Shown here: positions 1 through 7,680 of the stretch, one piece after another | How positions within the stretch are numbered: position 1 is the stretch's first letter | Layout: each line of letters starts with the position of its first letter | Assembly (NCBI GenBank): GCA_964516765.1 | Contig: CAZEWZ010000005.1 | Location: 34,312 to 98,311, forward strand | From: CAZEWZ01 sp964516765 | GTDB taxonomy: Bacteria > Bacteroidota > Bacteroidia > Flavobacteriales > UBA7430 | Length of the DNA stretch: 64,000 nucleotides | Reading direction: 5' to 3' | Made by a program: the position numbers and the translations under genes | The notes under the pieces: generated by a model | Told to the model about the DNA's origin: nothing | The model's input: the letters and a program-made list of their open reading frames with translations, nothing else | Database searches by the model: none

Positions 1-621
1 AACTACTTAATTTGTCAAAGTGATCAAAGTCCTGGATCAGATCAGATCAAAACAGCTTTAATCTATGACTCTACCTTTGTCAAGATCTCTAAAAGAGGTA
101 TATATTATCCAGACTCTCTATTCTCTAGATCTCCCTTATTTCAGGAATTTTCTTATACTGACAGTCTTCAATTTGTAGTTTCAGTGAATCATTTTAAATC
201 TAAAAATCCTAGAGATGCAATGGGTTTGAATTCAGACCAGAATGATGGTCAATCCGCTTATAACTTTAAAAGAATTCAGCAAGCAAGATAGCTCCTTTTT
301 ATTGTAGACTCTTTTTATCAAAATATTCCTTTATTGGTTCTAGGAGATTTTAATGCATACACCCAGGAAGATCCAATTCAAGAGATATCCTCAAGCCTTG
401 ATCGACTTAAAACGAGTGCTTTTTCTTACCTTTACAAAGGCCGATTAGGTAATCTAGATCATGCGTTTGTAAATAAACAAATGTCACCCTTTGTTAAGTC
501 TATTCAGTTGTGGGACATTAATGCTTCCTCACCTCATTGGTTAGATTACAAAAACGATGGATCGGAGCATTCATATTTGCGTTCTTCAGACCATAATCCA
601 TTGATTATCCATCTTTATTAG
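1..621 (+). pseudogene. Endonuclease/exonuclease/phosphatase (EEP) family nuclease, 3' part, interrupted by in-frame TAG
   Basis: The frame beginning at base 1 is open, apart from one TAG at 289-291, up to the TAA ending at 621. Both sides of the TAG read as one EEP-family extracellular nuclease. Upstream are VSVNHFKSK and an Asn/Asp-rich stretch ending RIQQAR. Downstream are LGDFNAYTQEDPI (metal/phosphate-binding motif), GNLDHAF, and SSDHNPLI with the general-base histidine. In this family the TAG position normally lies inside the helix before the DFN strand, so it truncates the protein before two of the catalytic motifs. The 5' end and any signal peptide lie outside the window. A segment from TTG 334 could be mistaken for a small gene but holds only the C-terminal third of the domain. 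The lesion could be a true nonsense mutation or an assembly error. Confidence 0.7.
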
Positions 622-627
622 ATTGTG

Positions 628-635
628 TATATTTG
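628..635 (+). promoter_or_regulatory. Candidate Bacteroidota -7 box (TATATTTG) for dapA
   Basis: TATATTTG fits the TAnnTTTG consensus of the Bacteroidota primary sigma factor and lies 37 bp before the dapA start, just after the preceding stop codon. I see no good TTTG -33 element at the expected distance, so support is only the -7 match and its position. Confidence 0.35.
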
Positions 636-672
636 AATTTATTTAAAAGATTGTTTGTAAATAATATTCAAG

Positions 673-1539
673 ATGAAATTACTTAGTGGAACTGGGGTTG
701 CCATGATTACTCCCTTTAATGAAAATCACAACATTGATTATCCAGCTTTGTCTAGACTTATTGAATTCCTAATTGATGGTGGTGTGGACTTTTTAGTTTC
801 AATGGGTACTACTGGAGAAAGTACAGCCTTGAATCAAGAAGAAAAAATTACCTTATTGGCATTCACTAAAAAAACAATCAACGGTCGTTTGCCTTTAGTA
901 TTAGGCTTGGGAGGAAACAATACTAATGGTGTCATTAAACAACTAAACCTCATTGATTTGAATGGAGTTGATGCCCTTTTAAGTGTTTCCCCTGCATACA
1001 ACAAACCCACACAAGAAGGAATATATCAGCATTTTAAGGCTATTTCAAATGCCACCTCCAAAGATATTATACTTTATAATGTTCCGGGAAGAACCAGTTC
1101 TAATATGACCGCAAAGACCACTTTAAGGCTTGCAAATGATTTTGATAATATTATTGCCATTAAGGAAGCGTCTGGAGACTTAGATCAGATTATGAAAATA
1201 TTAAAAGAAAAGCCAACTGGTTTTTCAGTACTCTCTGGTGATGATGCATTAACATTACCTTTGATTTTTATGGGTGCCTCAGGAGTTATTTCAGTTCAAG
1301 CAATGGCCAAGCCTACTGAATTTTCTAATATGGTCAGGGCAGGACTCTCAGGGGAAATTGAGAAAGCATTAAGTCTTCATTATCCACAATTAGATATTAT
1401 TGATCTTATTTTTAAAGAAGGAAACCCTGCAGGAATTAAAGCATGTCTTAAAATCCAAGGTATTTGTAATGAATTCGTTAGGTTACCTCTCGTTTGTGTA
1501 TCAAAAGAAATACATAAGAAACTCAAAGAGTTCTATTAA
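673..1539 (+). CDS. dapA: 4-hydroxy-tetrahydrodipicolinate synthase
   Basis: Condenses pyruvate with aspartate semialdehyde in the cytoplasm, the first committed step toward diaminopimelate (cell wall) and lysine. At 288 aa it has the usual length of the (beta/alpha)8 family. Visible hallmarks are GTTGES near residue 45, the pyruvate-binding SPAYNKPTQEG (106-116), the catalytic tyrosine in LYNVPGRTS (Tyr135) and the Schiff-base lysine in IAIKEASGD (Lys164). It stands alone after the broken nuclease gene and before a 484-bp non-coding gap, so it is probably a single-gene transcript. Related aldolases such as N-acetylneuraminate lyase share the fold, but the combination of motifs favours DapA. 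Confidence 0.93.
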   Translation: MKLLSGTGVAMITPFNENHNIDYPALSRLIEFLIDGGVDFLVSMGTTGESTALNQEEKITLLAFTKKTINGRLPLVLGLGGNNTNGVIKQLNLIDLNGVDALLSVSPAYNKPTQEGIYQHFKAISNATSKDIILYNVPGRTSSNMTAKTTLRLANDFDNIIAIKEASGDLDQIMKILKEKPTGFSVLSGDDALTLPLIFMGASGVISVQAMAKPTEFSNMVRAGLSGEIEKALSLHYPQLDIIDLIFKEGNPAGIKACLKIQGICNEFVRLPLVCVSKEIHKKLKEFY

Positions 1540-2023
1540 TTTTCATACAACTGGTAGTTAAATTATAATCATTACAAAAATATACAACTGGGGATTGTTT
1601 GTTAAGCCTGACACACCCATTCCAAATAAATAATAACCATTTGATACAAAATCATATTTTCGATATTATCCTACACATCATTAAGCCTATGCTCATTTGC
1701 ATCATTGCTATTATTGAAATTTATTAGAATATTGAAATTCTTTTCTACCTTTTATAATAAGCTCTTTCTCAAAACTTAACTTTTGGGAGAGAGTGGATTA
1801 GCCCCCCTAACTGTAATAATGTATTGGCTGTTATTCGATTGAACTTAATTTATATTGAAGGAATGAAATTAATCATTAAATTATGTGTCATAATTCATTA
1901 ATCACATAGTAAATTTGCATAAAAATTTAACTAAAATTAACTCTGATTAACTTAAACTTAACCATATTCATCAAAGGGTAAATTTAAATTTGTTTTTTAT
2001 CATAAATATATAAATAGCCTTTA
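1540..2023 (+). other. Non-coding gap before the Bat operon
   Basis: I see no supportable gene in this 484-bp stretch on either strand. Two copies of the 10-mer ATACAACTGG occur at 1545-1554 and 1582-1591, close after dapA. Two TAAATTTG motifs, matching the Bacteroidota -7 consensus TAnnTTTG, lie at 1910-1917 and 1985-1992, that is 107 and 32 bp before the moxR start. Neither has a clear TTTG at -33. They are the best candidates for the Bat operon promoter, but the stretch is so AT-rich that chance matches are likely. Confidence 0.4.
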
Positions 2024-3016
2024 ATGGAAACAATAGACATAAAAGAAATTAGCGAAAAAATTAAAAATGAGAGTGCTTTTGTAGATCTACTAAGCATGGA
2101 AATAAATAAGGTAATCATCGGCCAAAAGCATTTGATTGAGAGACTTTTAATTGGTCTTCTCGCTGATGGTCACATCTTACTAGAAGGAGTTCCAGGACTA
2201 GCAAAAACACTTGCGATCAACTCACTTTCTAGAGCTATCAATGGAGATTTTAGTCGAATACAATTTACTCCTGACTTATTGCCTTCAGACATTGTTGGAA
2301 CTACCATTTACAATATGTCTAAAAATGAATTTAACATTAAAAAAGGACCAATATTTGGAAATTTTATCTTAGCTGATGAGATTAATCGAGCACCAGCTAA
2401 AGTTCAATCGGCTCTACTTGAAGCAATGCAAGAAAGACAGGTCACGATTGGAGATACAACTTTTCAAATGCAAAAGCCATTTTTAGTACTTGCTACTCAA
2501 AACCCAATTGATCAAGAGGGTACCTACCCTCTCCCAGAAGCTCAAGTGGATCGTTTCATGTTAAAGACTGTGATTGATTACCCCAAACAAGATGATGAAC
2601 TAACCATTATGAGAAATAGCCTTAAAGGGCAATATGAGATTATTAAACCAGTCGTTTCTATGGAAGAAATACTTTCCGCTAGAGAAGTAGTCAAGACGGT
2701 TTATATGGATGATAAAATTGAAAGTTATATACTAGATGTAATTTTTGCAACAAGATATCCAGAAAGATTTGGATTAGAAAATCTAAGTCCATTAATTTCA
2801 TTTGGAGCATCCCCACGTGGGTCAATTAATTTAGCTACGGCAGCTAAAGCATTTGCATTTATAAAACGACGTGGATATGTAATTCCAGAGGATGTTCGAG
2901 CAATATGTCATGATGTCTTAAGACATCGGATTGGAATCACATATGAGGCAGAAGCAGAAAATATTACATCAGAAGATATTATCGATCAAATATTGAACAA
3001 AGTAGAAGTACCTTAA
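2024..3016 (+). CDS. MoxR-family AAA+ ATPase
   Basis: Cytoplasmic AAA+ ATPase of the MoxR/RavA group, usually a chaperone-like partner of the von Willebrand factor A (vWA) proteins encoded beside it. The 330-aa protein shows Walker A GVPGLAKT (55-62), Walker B ILADEINRAP (115-124), the QSALLEAMQERQV segment that follows it in MoxR proteins, and the sensor-1 strand LATQNPIDQEGTYPLPEAQ. It is the first gene of the moxR-DUF58-bat operon and sits 1 bp before the DUF58 gene. Its substrate is not known; in related operons it is thought to act on the vWA proteins in metal insertion or complex assembly. Confidence 0.92.
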   Translation: METIDIKEISEKIKNESAFVDLLSMEINKVIIGQKHLIERLLIGLLADGHILLEGVPGLAKTLAINSLSRAINGDFSRIQFTPDLLPSDIVGTTIYNMSKNEFNIKKGPIFGNFILADEINRAPAKVQSALLEAMQERQVTIGDTTFQMQKPFLVLATQNPIDQEGTYPLPEAQVDRFMLKTVIDYPKQDDELTIMRNSLKGQYEIIKPVVSMEEILSAREVVKTVYMDDKIESYILDVIFATRYPERFGLENLSPLISFGASPRGSINLATAAKAFAFIKRRGYVIPEDVRAICHDVLRHRIGITYEAEAENITSEDIIDQILNKVEVP

Positions 3017-3017
3017 A

Positions 3018-3881
3018 ATGGATACTAAAGAACTTTTAAAAAAGGTTCGGAAAATCGAAATTAAAACACGTCGTTTATCCAACCATATATTTTCTGGGGA
3101 ATATCAATCTCACTTTAAAGGAAGGGGTATGACTTTTTCTGAGGTACGAAAGTACCAATATGGAGACGATATTAGAGACATCGATTGGAATGTCACTGCA
3201 AAGCTAAATGAAGCACACATCAAAGTATTTGAGGAAGAGAGGGAATTGACACTGATATTATTGGTTGATGTATCAAAATCGGAATCCTTTGGAACGCGTA
3301 AGCAACAAAAAAGAGATTTAATTACTGAATTAAGTGCAGTCCTAGCTTTTTCAGCGATGCAAAACAATGACAAAGTAGGAGTGGTGTTTTTTTCAGATCA
3401 GATTGAACTATTTATTCCACCAAAAAAAGGAAAATCTCATGTTTTACGAATTATAAGAGAATTATTAGAATTAAAACCTTTAAATAATGGAACAAATTTA
3501 TCAAAAGCCTTAAAGTTTTTATGCTCCGTGGTAAAAAAAAGAAGTATTGTATTTGTCTTATCTGATTTTCAATCTAATAATTATGACAATAATCTTAAAA
3601 TTGCCTCGAACAAACATGATCTTACTGCCATCAGAATGATCGATTCATCAGAACAAAGCCTTCCAAATATGGGTTTAGTTCAAATGGAAAATCCCGAAAC
3701 GGGCAGTATAAATTGGATAGATACAAGCTCAAAAAAAATAAGAAACAATTACATGCAAGCCTATCAAAAATTTGTGAATAATTTTAAAGATTCATGTAGA
3801 CAATCAGGAACTGACTCAATAGATTTACAAGTTGATTTGCCTTACACCAAAAAATTATTAGAGTTTTTTAAAAAAAGATGA
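3018..3881 (+). CDS. DUF58 domain protein with vWA-like fold
   Basis: DUF58 proteins almost always follow moxR. The 287-aa product contains the family signature GRGMTFSEVRKYQYGDDIRDIDW near residues 36-57 and a vWA-type metal-ion-dependent adhesion site, DVSKS (84-88). No membrane segment is evident, unlike longer DUF58 proteins that begin with two helices, so this form is probably cytoplasmic or peripheral. It overlaps the next gene by 4 bp (ATGA at 3878-3881), which indicates translational coupling. It probably works with MoxR and the Bat proteins on envelope or oxidative stress; the molecular activity is unknown. Confidence 0.88.
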   Translation: MDTKELLKKVRKIEIKTRRLSNHIFSGEYQSHFKGRGMTFSEVRKYQYGDDIRDIDWNVTAKLNEAHIKVFEEERELTLILLVDVSKSESFGTRKQQKRDLITELSAVLAFSAMQNNDKVGVVFFSDQIELFIPPKKGKSHVLRIIRELLELKPLNNGTNLSKALKFLCSVVKKRSIVFVLSDFQSNNYDNNLKIASNKHDLTAIRMIDSSEQSLPNMGLVQMENPETGSINWIDTSSKKIRNNYMQAYQKFVNNFKDSCRQSGTDSIDLQVDLPYTKKLLEFFKKR

Positions 3882-4798
3882 CTGTGAAACAATTGACATA
3901 TCTTTTATTCATATTGATTCATTCTTTCTGTTTTTCGCAAACAGATATTATAATTAACGCTGATACTAATCAAGCCTTTATAGGGGATGTAATTCAAATT
4001 CAATTAGATGTTATTTCTAACCAAGATATTCAATGGCCAGAAATTGCAAAGAATATTTTACCAATTGAAATTCAAAAAATTGGAGAAATTGACACATTAA
4101 ATGAAGGAGGAATTTATAGATATTCACAAAAGCTAAATATTCAACAATTTGATTCCGGTCGATTTGTCATTCCCTCCTTAGAATTTATTCAGATAAATGG
4201 AGATACATTTTACTCCGATTCATTAGAATTTCAGTTTTTAAATATCCCTTTGGATACAAATAATGTGATTTTTGATATCAAAGGTCTTAAGGAAGTACCG
4301 TTTCATCTCTCAGAAGCTAAACCATACATCTTTGGATTTATTATTATTGTTTTGGGAATCTTACTCCTGATATATATCAGTAGGAAATTTACTCTAAAAA
4401 ATACCGAACAAATAAAAGTTATCCCAATAGCTCCATGTGAAGAAGAAGCAATTAATGCTCTTAAATCATTAGAAAAAGAAAAACTTTATGAAAAAGGAAA
4501 TCCAAAAGAACATTATGTGAAACTAACAGCAATTCTTAAGCATTATCTTGATCGTCAATTTGTCATTGAGAGTATGGAATCTACTTCTGCAGAAACCATC
4601 GAATTACTTAGAGAAATTGATTTCGATTCCATCCTGATGAAAGATATTTCCGAACTATTAATTGAGGCAGATTTGATTAAATTTGCAAAAGGAGTGCCCA
4701 AGCCAAATGAACATAGAACCATGATGAGTAAATCTTATGACATAGTTTTAAAATGTCACAAACAGATGACAGAAAAGGAGGTAAATGTTAATGTTTGA
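3878..4798 (+). CDS. Short BatD-like membrane-anchored protein of the Bat operon
   Basis: The 306-aa product has an N-terminal signal peptide (hydrophobic LLFILIHSFCFSQ) and a predicted periplasmic beta-rich part (about 25-140). One membrane helix follows, around 148-168 (IFGFIIIVLGILLLIYI), then a cytoplasmic C-terminal helical domain. This layout is a shortened version of BatD, whose full-length copy lies at 7681-9414. The C-terminal stretch with KLTAILKHYLDRQF resembles the YFESKW region at the BatD C terminus. It overlaps the DUF58 gene by 4 bp and the batA start region by a few bases. Genes at this position in Bacteroidota Bat operons are usually annotated as hypothetical. The BatD-like call rests on layout, not on a strong motif. 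Confidence 0.7.
   Translation: MTVKQLTYLLFILIHSFCFSQTDIIINADTNQAFIGDVIQIQLDVISNQDIQWPEIAKNILPIEIQKIGEIDTLNEGGIYRYSQKLNIQQFDSGRFVIPSLEFIQINGDTFYSDSLEFQFLNIPLDTNNVIFDIKGLKEVPFHLSEAKPYIFGFIIIVLGILLLIYISRKFTLKNTEQIKVIPIAPCEEEAINALKSLEKEKLYEKGNPKEHYVKLTAILKHYLDRQFVIESMESTSAETIELLREIDFDSILMKDISELLIEADLIKFAKGVPKPNEHRTMMSKSYDIVLKCHKQMTEKEVNVNV
4777..4781 (+). promoter_or_regulatory. Shine-Dalgarno GGAGG before batA
   Basis: AAGGAGG ends at 4781. ATG codons follow after 3 nt (4785) and 9 nt (4791), both in frame. The longer spacing is better for initiation, so I place the batA start at 4791. A strong SD is unusual here because most genes in the window have none. It may help re-initiation inside the overlapping upstream gene. 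Confidence 0.5.
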
Positions 4799-5789
4799 TC
4801 AAATAGAATTTTTAAATCCCGAATTTCTTTACTTACTCATAATTATCCCAATTCTAGTTACCTGGATTATTGCGAGAAACAAAAAAAGATCTGTATCTAT
4901 AGTTTGGCCATCAAGTTTCCTCATTCCGAAGGATTGGAATTGGAAAATTACTTTAAATTATGCAATTTGGCCGATTCGAGCCTTAACGTTAGCAGCATTA
5001 ATTGTAGCAATCTCAAGACCCCAAACAACAGAAATAAGCTCAGAAACACAATCAATTAATGGGATTGACATTATATTGGCTTTAGATGTATCTACTAGCA
5101 TGTTAGCAGAAGATTTTAAACCCAATCGATTAGAAGCGGCCAAACAAGTAGCTCAAAACTTTATTAGCTCTCGTCCATACGACCGTTTTGGCCTTGTTGT
5201 ATATGCTGGGGAAAGTTTCACTCAATGTCCACTTACAACAGATCATAAAGTGGTAAAAAATCTATTGAATGAGGTCAAAGATGGCCTAATTGAAGATGGA
5301 ACTGCTATTGGAATGGGATTAGCAACATCTGTATCTAGATTGAAAGACAGTAAAGCAAAAAGTAAAGTCATTATATTACTTACTGATGGAGAAAATAATT
5401 CTGGATTTATTGATCCTTCTACTGCAGTAGAAATTGCACAAGAATCCCTAGTGAAAGTATATACAGTAGGAGTAGGTTCATATGGTAAAGCGCCTTACCC
5501 TACCAAGGATTTATGGGGCAAAGATACCTACGTTAATGTAGATGTTAAAATCGATGAAGAACTGCTTATAAATATTGCTGAAGCAACTGGAGGTGTATAC
5601 TTTAGAGCAGATAATAAAGAAAAACTTGAAGAGATTTACAAGCAAATAGAGTCAATGGAAAAAACTGAATTAGAAGAATTGAAATTTTATAATTATGAAG
5701 AAAAGTTTGAGTTTTTCGCATTCATTGCACTGGGTCTTGTATTTATAGAATTAGTCCTACAATACACACTTTTAAAAAGTATTGCCTAA
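4791..5789 (+). CDS. batA: BatA, vWA-domain inner-membrane aerotolerance protein
   Basis: Membrane-anchored vWA protein of the Bacteroides aerotolerance (Bat) system. About 332 aa, with an N-terminal hydrophobic helix (FLYLLIIIPILVTWII), a second around residues 60-74, a vWA domain with the metal site DVSTS (98-102), and a C-terminal helix (FFAFIALGLVFIELVLQY). The DGTAIGMGLATSV loop and the LTDGENNSG strand are typical of active metal-site vWA domains. The start is chosen at 4791 from the upstream Shine-Dalgarno; ATG 4785 is the alternative. It overlaps batB by 1 bp. BatA and BatB are thought to form a membrane complex with BatC to BatE; the biochemical role remains open. Confidence 0.9.
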   Translation: MFDQIEFLNPEFLYLLIIIPILVTWIIARNKKRSVSIVWPSSFLIPKDWNWKITLNYAIWPIRALTLAALIVAISRPQTTEISSETQSINGIDIILALDVSTSMLAEDFKPNRLEAAKQVAQNFISSRPYDRFGLVVYAGESFTQCPLTTDHKVVKNLLNEVKDGLIEDGTAIGMGLATSVSRLKDSKAKSKVIILLTDGENNSGFIDPSTAVEIAQESLVKVYTVGVGSYGKAPYPTKDLWGKDTYVNVDVKIDEELLINIAEATGGVYFRADNKEKLEEIYKQIESMEKTELEELKFYNYEEKFEFFAFIALGLVFIELVLQYTLLKSIA

Positions 5790-6820
5790 TGTTTGAACTT
5801 GGAAATCCAGAATATCAGATTCTCTTTTTGCTACCAATTCTAATATATCTTTGCTTTTGGTTTTCTTCTTCTTGGAGAAAGAAGAAGCAAAAAGAATTAG
5901 CAGATAAGGAATTATTTTTATTAATAAGTCCTACTAAATCTAATAGAAAAAATAACATCAAACTCTTGTGTCAACTTTTAGGATTATGTTTATTGGTTAT
6001 TGGATTAATTAACCCCAAGATAGGAACTCGACTCGAGACTGTTACTAGAAAAGGAGTCGATGTGGTGTTTGCCGTTGATGTCTCAATGAGTATGCTGGCA
6101 GAAGATGTTTCTCCAAATAGAATATTAAAAGCCAAACAAATTCTTTCAAAAACTATTGACGAATTGGTTAATGACAGAATTGGAATAATAGTCTATGCTG
6201 GAAAAGCATACGCTCAATTGCCTTTAACGACTGACTATACTGCAGCAAAAATGTTTTTGCGAACTATTAATACAGACATGGTTCCTACTCAAGGAACTGA
6301 CATTGGAAACGCTGTAGAAATGGCATTAAGTTATTTTGAAAGTGGAAGCAAAAAAAATAGAGCTCTATTTATTCTATCGGATGGGGAAAGCCATGAAAAA
6401 GGAGCTTTAGCAGCAAGCAAATTAGCCTCAGAAAATGGAATTATCATTAATACAATTGCTTTGGGAAGTTCTCAAGGAGGACCCATTCCGATAAAAAAAA
6501 ATGGGCAAATCATAGAGTATAAAAAAGACCGTCAAGGGAAAGTGGTTGTTACTAAAATGGATCCCGAAATGCTTCAACAATTAGCTTTAAGCACCCAGGG
6601 GAGTTTTATTATCGGGATTGATACCAAAGAAACAATTAATTTTGTGAAAATTGCCCTAGAAAAAATGGAGCAAATTGAATCTGAGACAGAACTCTATTCA
6701 GGCTATGAAGATCAGTTTCAATGGTTTTTAGCCTTCTCATTATTCTTTTTAACTATTGATTTTATACTACCAACAAAAAAATCGACTTGGCTCAGGAAAC
6801 TTAAAATTTATACACAATGA
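5789..6820 (+). CDS. batB: BatB, vWA-domain inner-membrane aerotolerance protein
   Basis: Second vWA protein of the Bat pair, 343 aa, with the same layout as BatA: N-terminal helix (ILFLLPILIYLCFWF), second helix around 59-75, metal site DVSMS (97-101), GTDIGNAVEMAL loop, LSDGESHEKG strand and C-terminal helix (FQWFLAFSLFFLTIDFIL). The two proteins share the DVSxSMLAED segment and the VYAGxxxxQxPLTTD block, so they are paralogues from an old tandem duplication. The A of the BatA stop codon TAA is the first base of the BatB ATG, and the batB end overlaps batC by 4 bp. This points to coupled translation and a fixed stoichiometry. Confidence 0.9.
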   Translation: MFELGNPEYQILFLLPILIYLCFWFSSSWRKKKQKELADKELFLLISPTKSNRKNNIKLLCQLLGLCLLVIGLINPKIGTRLETVTRKGVDVVFAVDVSMSMLAEDVSPNRILKAKQILSKTIDELVNDRIGIIVYAGKAYAQLPLTTDYTAAKMFLRTINTDMVPTQGTDIGNAVEMALSYFESGSKKNRALFILSDGESHEKGALAASKLASENGIIINTIALGSSQGGPIPIKKNGQIIEYKKDRQGKVVVTKMDPEMLQQLALSTQGSFIIGIDTKETINFVKIALEKMEQIESETELYSGYEDQFQWFLAFSLFFLTIDFILPTKKSTWLRKLKIYTQ

Positions 6821-7671
6821 AAATTAATTATTTAACGATTATTCTTGTATTAATTAGCTTTTCTACTTTGGCTCAATCCGGAAGAAAAACAGCACGAAGT
6901 GGGAATAAAAATTACGATAATGGTAATTTTGTAGATGCTGAAATTAATTATAAAAAAGCACTAGAAATAAACAGTGACTTACTTGAAGCACAATTCAACC
7001 TTGGAGACGCACTTATAAAACAGGAGCGATATGATGAGGCGTTAGAATCCTTTGAAAAAGTCAATAATGGTAGTGAAAACATTCTCATGAAAGCAAATGC
7101 TCTTCATAATATGGGTAATATCTTACTAAGTCAACAAGATCTTGAAGGGGCAGAAGAATCCTATAAAGATGCCTTGAGATTAAATCCCAAAGACAATGAA
7201 ACACGATATAATTATGCCTTTGTAAAAAACCTTATTCAACAACAGGAAGAAAACGAAGAGAATCAAGACAAAAATAAGGAAGAAAATCAGGAGGAGAACC
7301 AAGACGAAAATAACGAAGAAAATCAGGAGGAGAACCAAGACAAAAAAAACGAAGAAAACAAAGAAGAAAATCAGGAGGAGAAACAAGACGAATCTAATAA
7401 TCAAGAGGATAAGCAAGACCGGAATGGTGACTCTGTAGACAAAGACCAAAATAATAACGAGGAAGAAAAAAATGATGATAATAAGAATGAAAATGATGGA
7501 ATAGAATCAGAAAATGAAGAAAAACCTTCCCTAGAGCCAAAAAATAAACTAAGTCAGGAAGAAGCAAAGAAAATATTAGAAGCACTTAATCAACAAGAAA
7601 ATAAGGTGCACGAAAAATTAAAAAAACATCAACTTAAAGGCAAAAAGTTGAAAATTGAAAAAGACTGGTAA
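6817..7671 (+). CDS. batC: BatC, TPR protein with long acidic Glu/Asn/Gln tail
   Basis: A 284-aa exported TPR protein. It has a signal peptide (LTIILVLISFSTLAQS) and TPR repeats from about 25 to 140 (NGNFVDAEINYKKALEINSD, LLEAQFNLGDALIKQERYDE, ALHNMGNILLSQQDLEGAEE). Then comes about 90 residues of low-complexity Glu/Asn/Gln/Asp/Lys sequence encoded partly by a DNA repeat at 7279-7389, and a short charged C-terminal helix ending KGKKLKIEKDW. BatC proteins normally have a charged tail after the TPRs, but repeat copy number varies. It overlaps batB by 4 bp. The role is likely scaffolding of the periplasmic Bat complex. Confidence 0.87.
   Translation: MKINYLTIILVLISFSTLAQSGRKTARSGNKNYDNGNFVDAEINYKKALEINSDLLEAQFNLGDALIKQERYDEALESFEKVNNGSENILMKANALHNMGNILLSQQDLEGAEESYKDALRLNPKDNETRYNYAFVKNLIQQQEENEENQDKNKEENQEENQDENNEENQEENQDKKNEENKEENQEEKQDESNNQEDKQDRNGDSVDKDQNNNEEEKNDDNKNENDGIESENEEKPSLEPKNKLSQEEAKKILEALNQQENKVHEKLKKHQLKGKKLKIEKDW
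7279..7389 (+). repeat. Imperfect in-frame tandem repeat inside batC
   Basis: A 27-nt block encoding EENQEENQD occurs at 7279-7305 and, identical, at 7315-7341. A third copy at 7363-7389 differs by one base and encodes EENQEEKQD. The first two starts are 36 bp apart and the second and third 48 bp apart, all multiples of three, so the frame is kept. Such repeats can change copy number by slippage and would lengthen or shorten the acidic tail. Confidence 0.85.
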
Positions 7672-7680
7672 TTAATTACT

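Noticed and set aside
334..621. An independent 95-codon gene starting at TTG 334
   Set aside because: The TTG is an internal leucine codon of the EEP nuclease; the frame continues upstream to the TAG and beyond with matching family sequence.
7180..7449. Minus-strand frame of about 89 codons, extremely rich in Leu, Val, Ile and Phe
   Set aside because: It is the complement of the Glu/Asn/Gln-rich repeat of batC; poly-Glu codons read backwards give Leu/Phe. No start context or homology.
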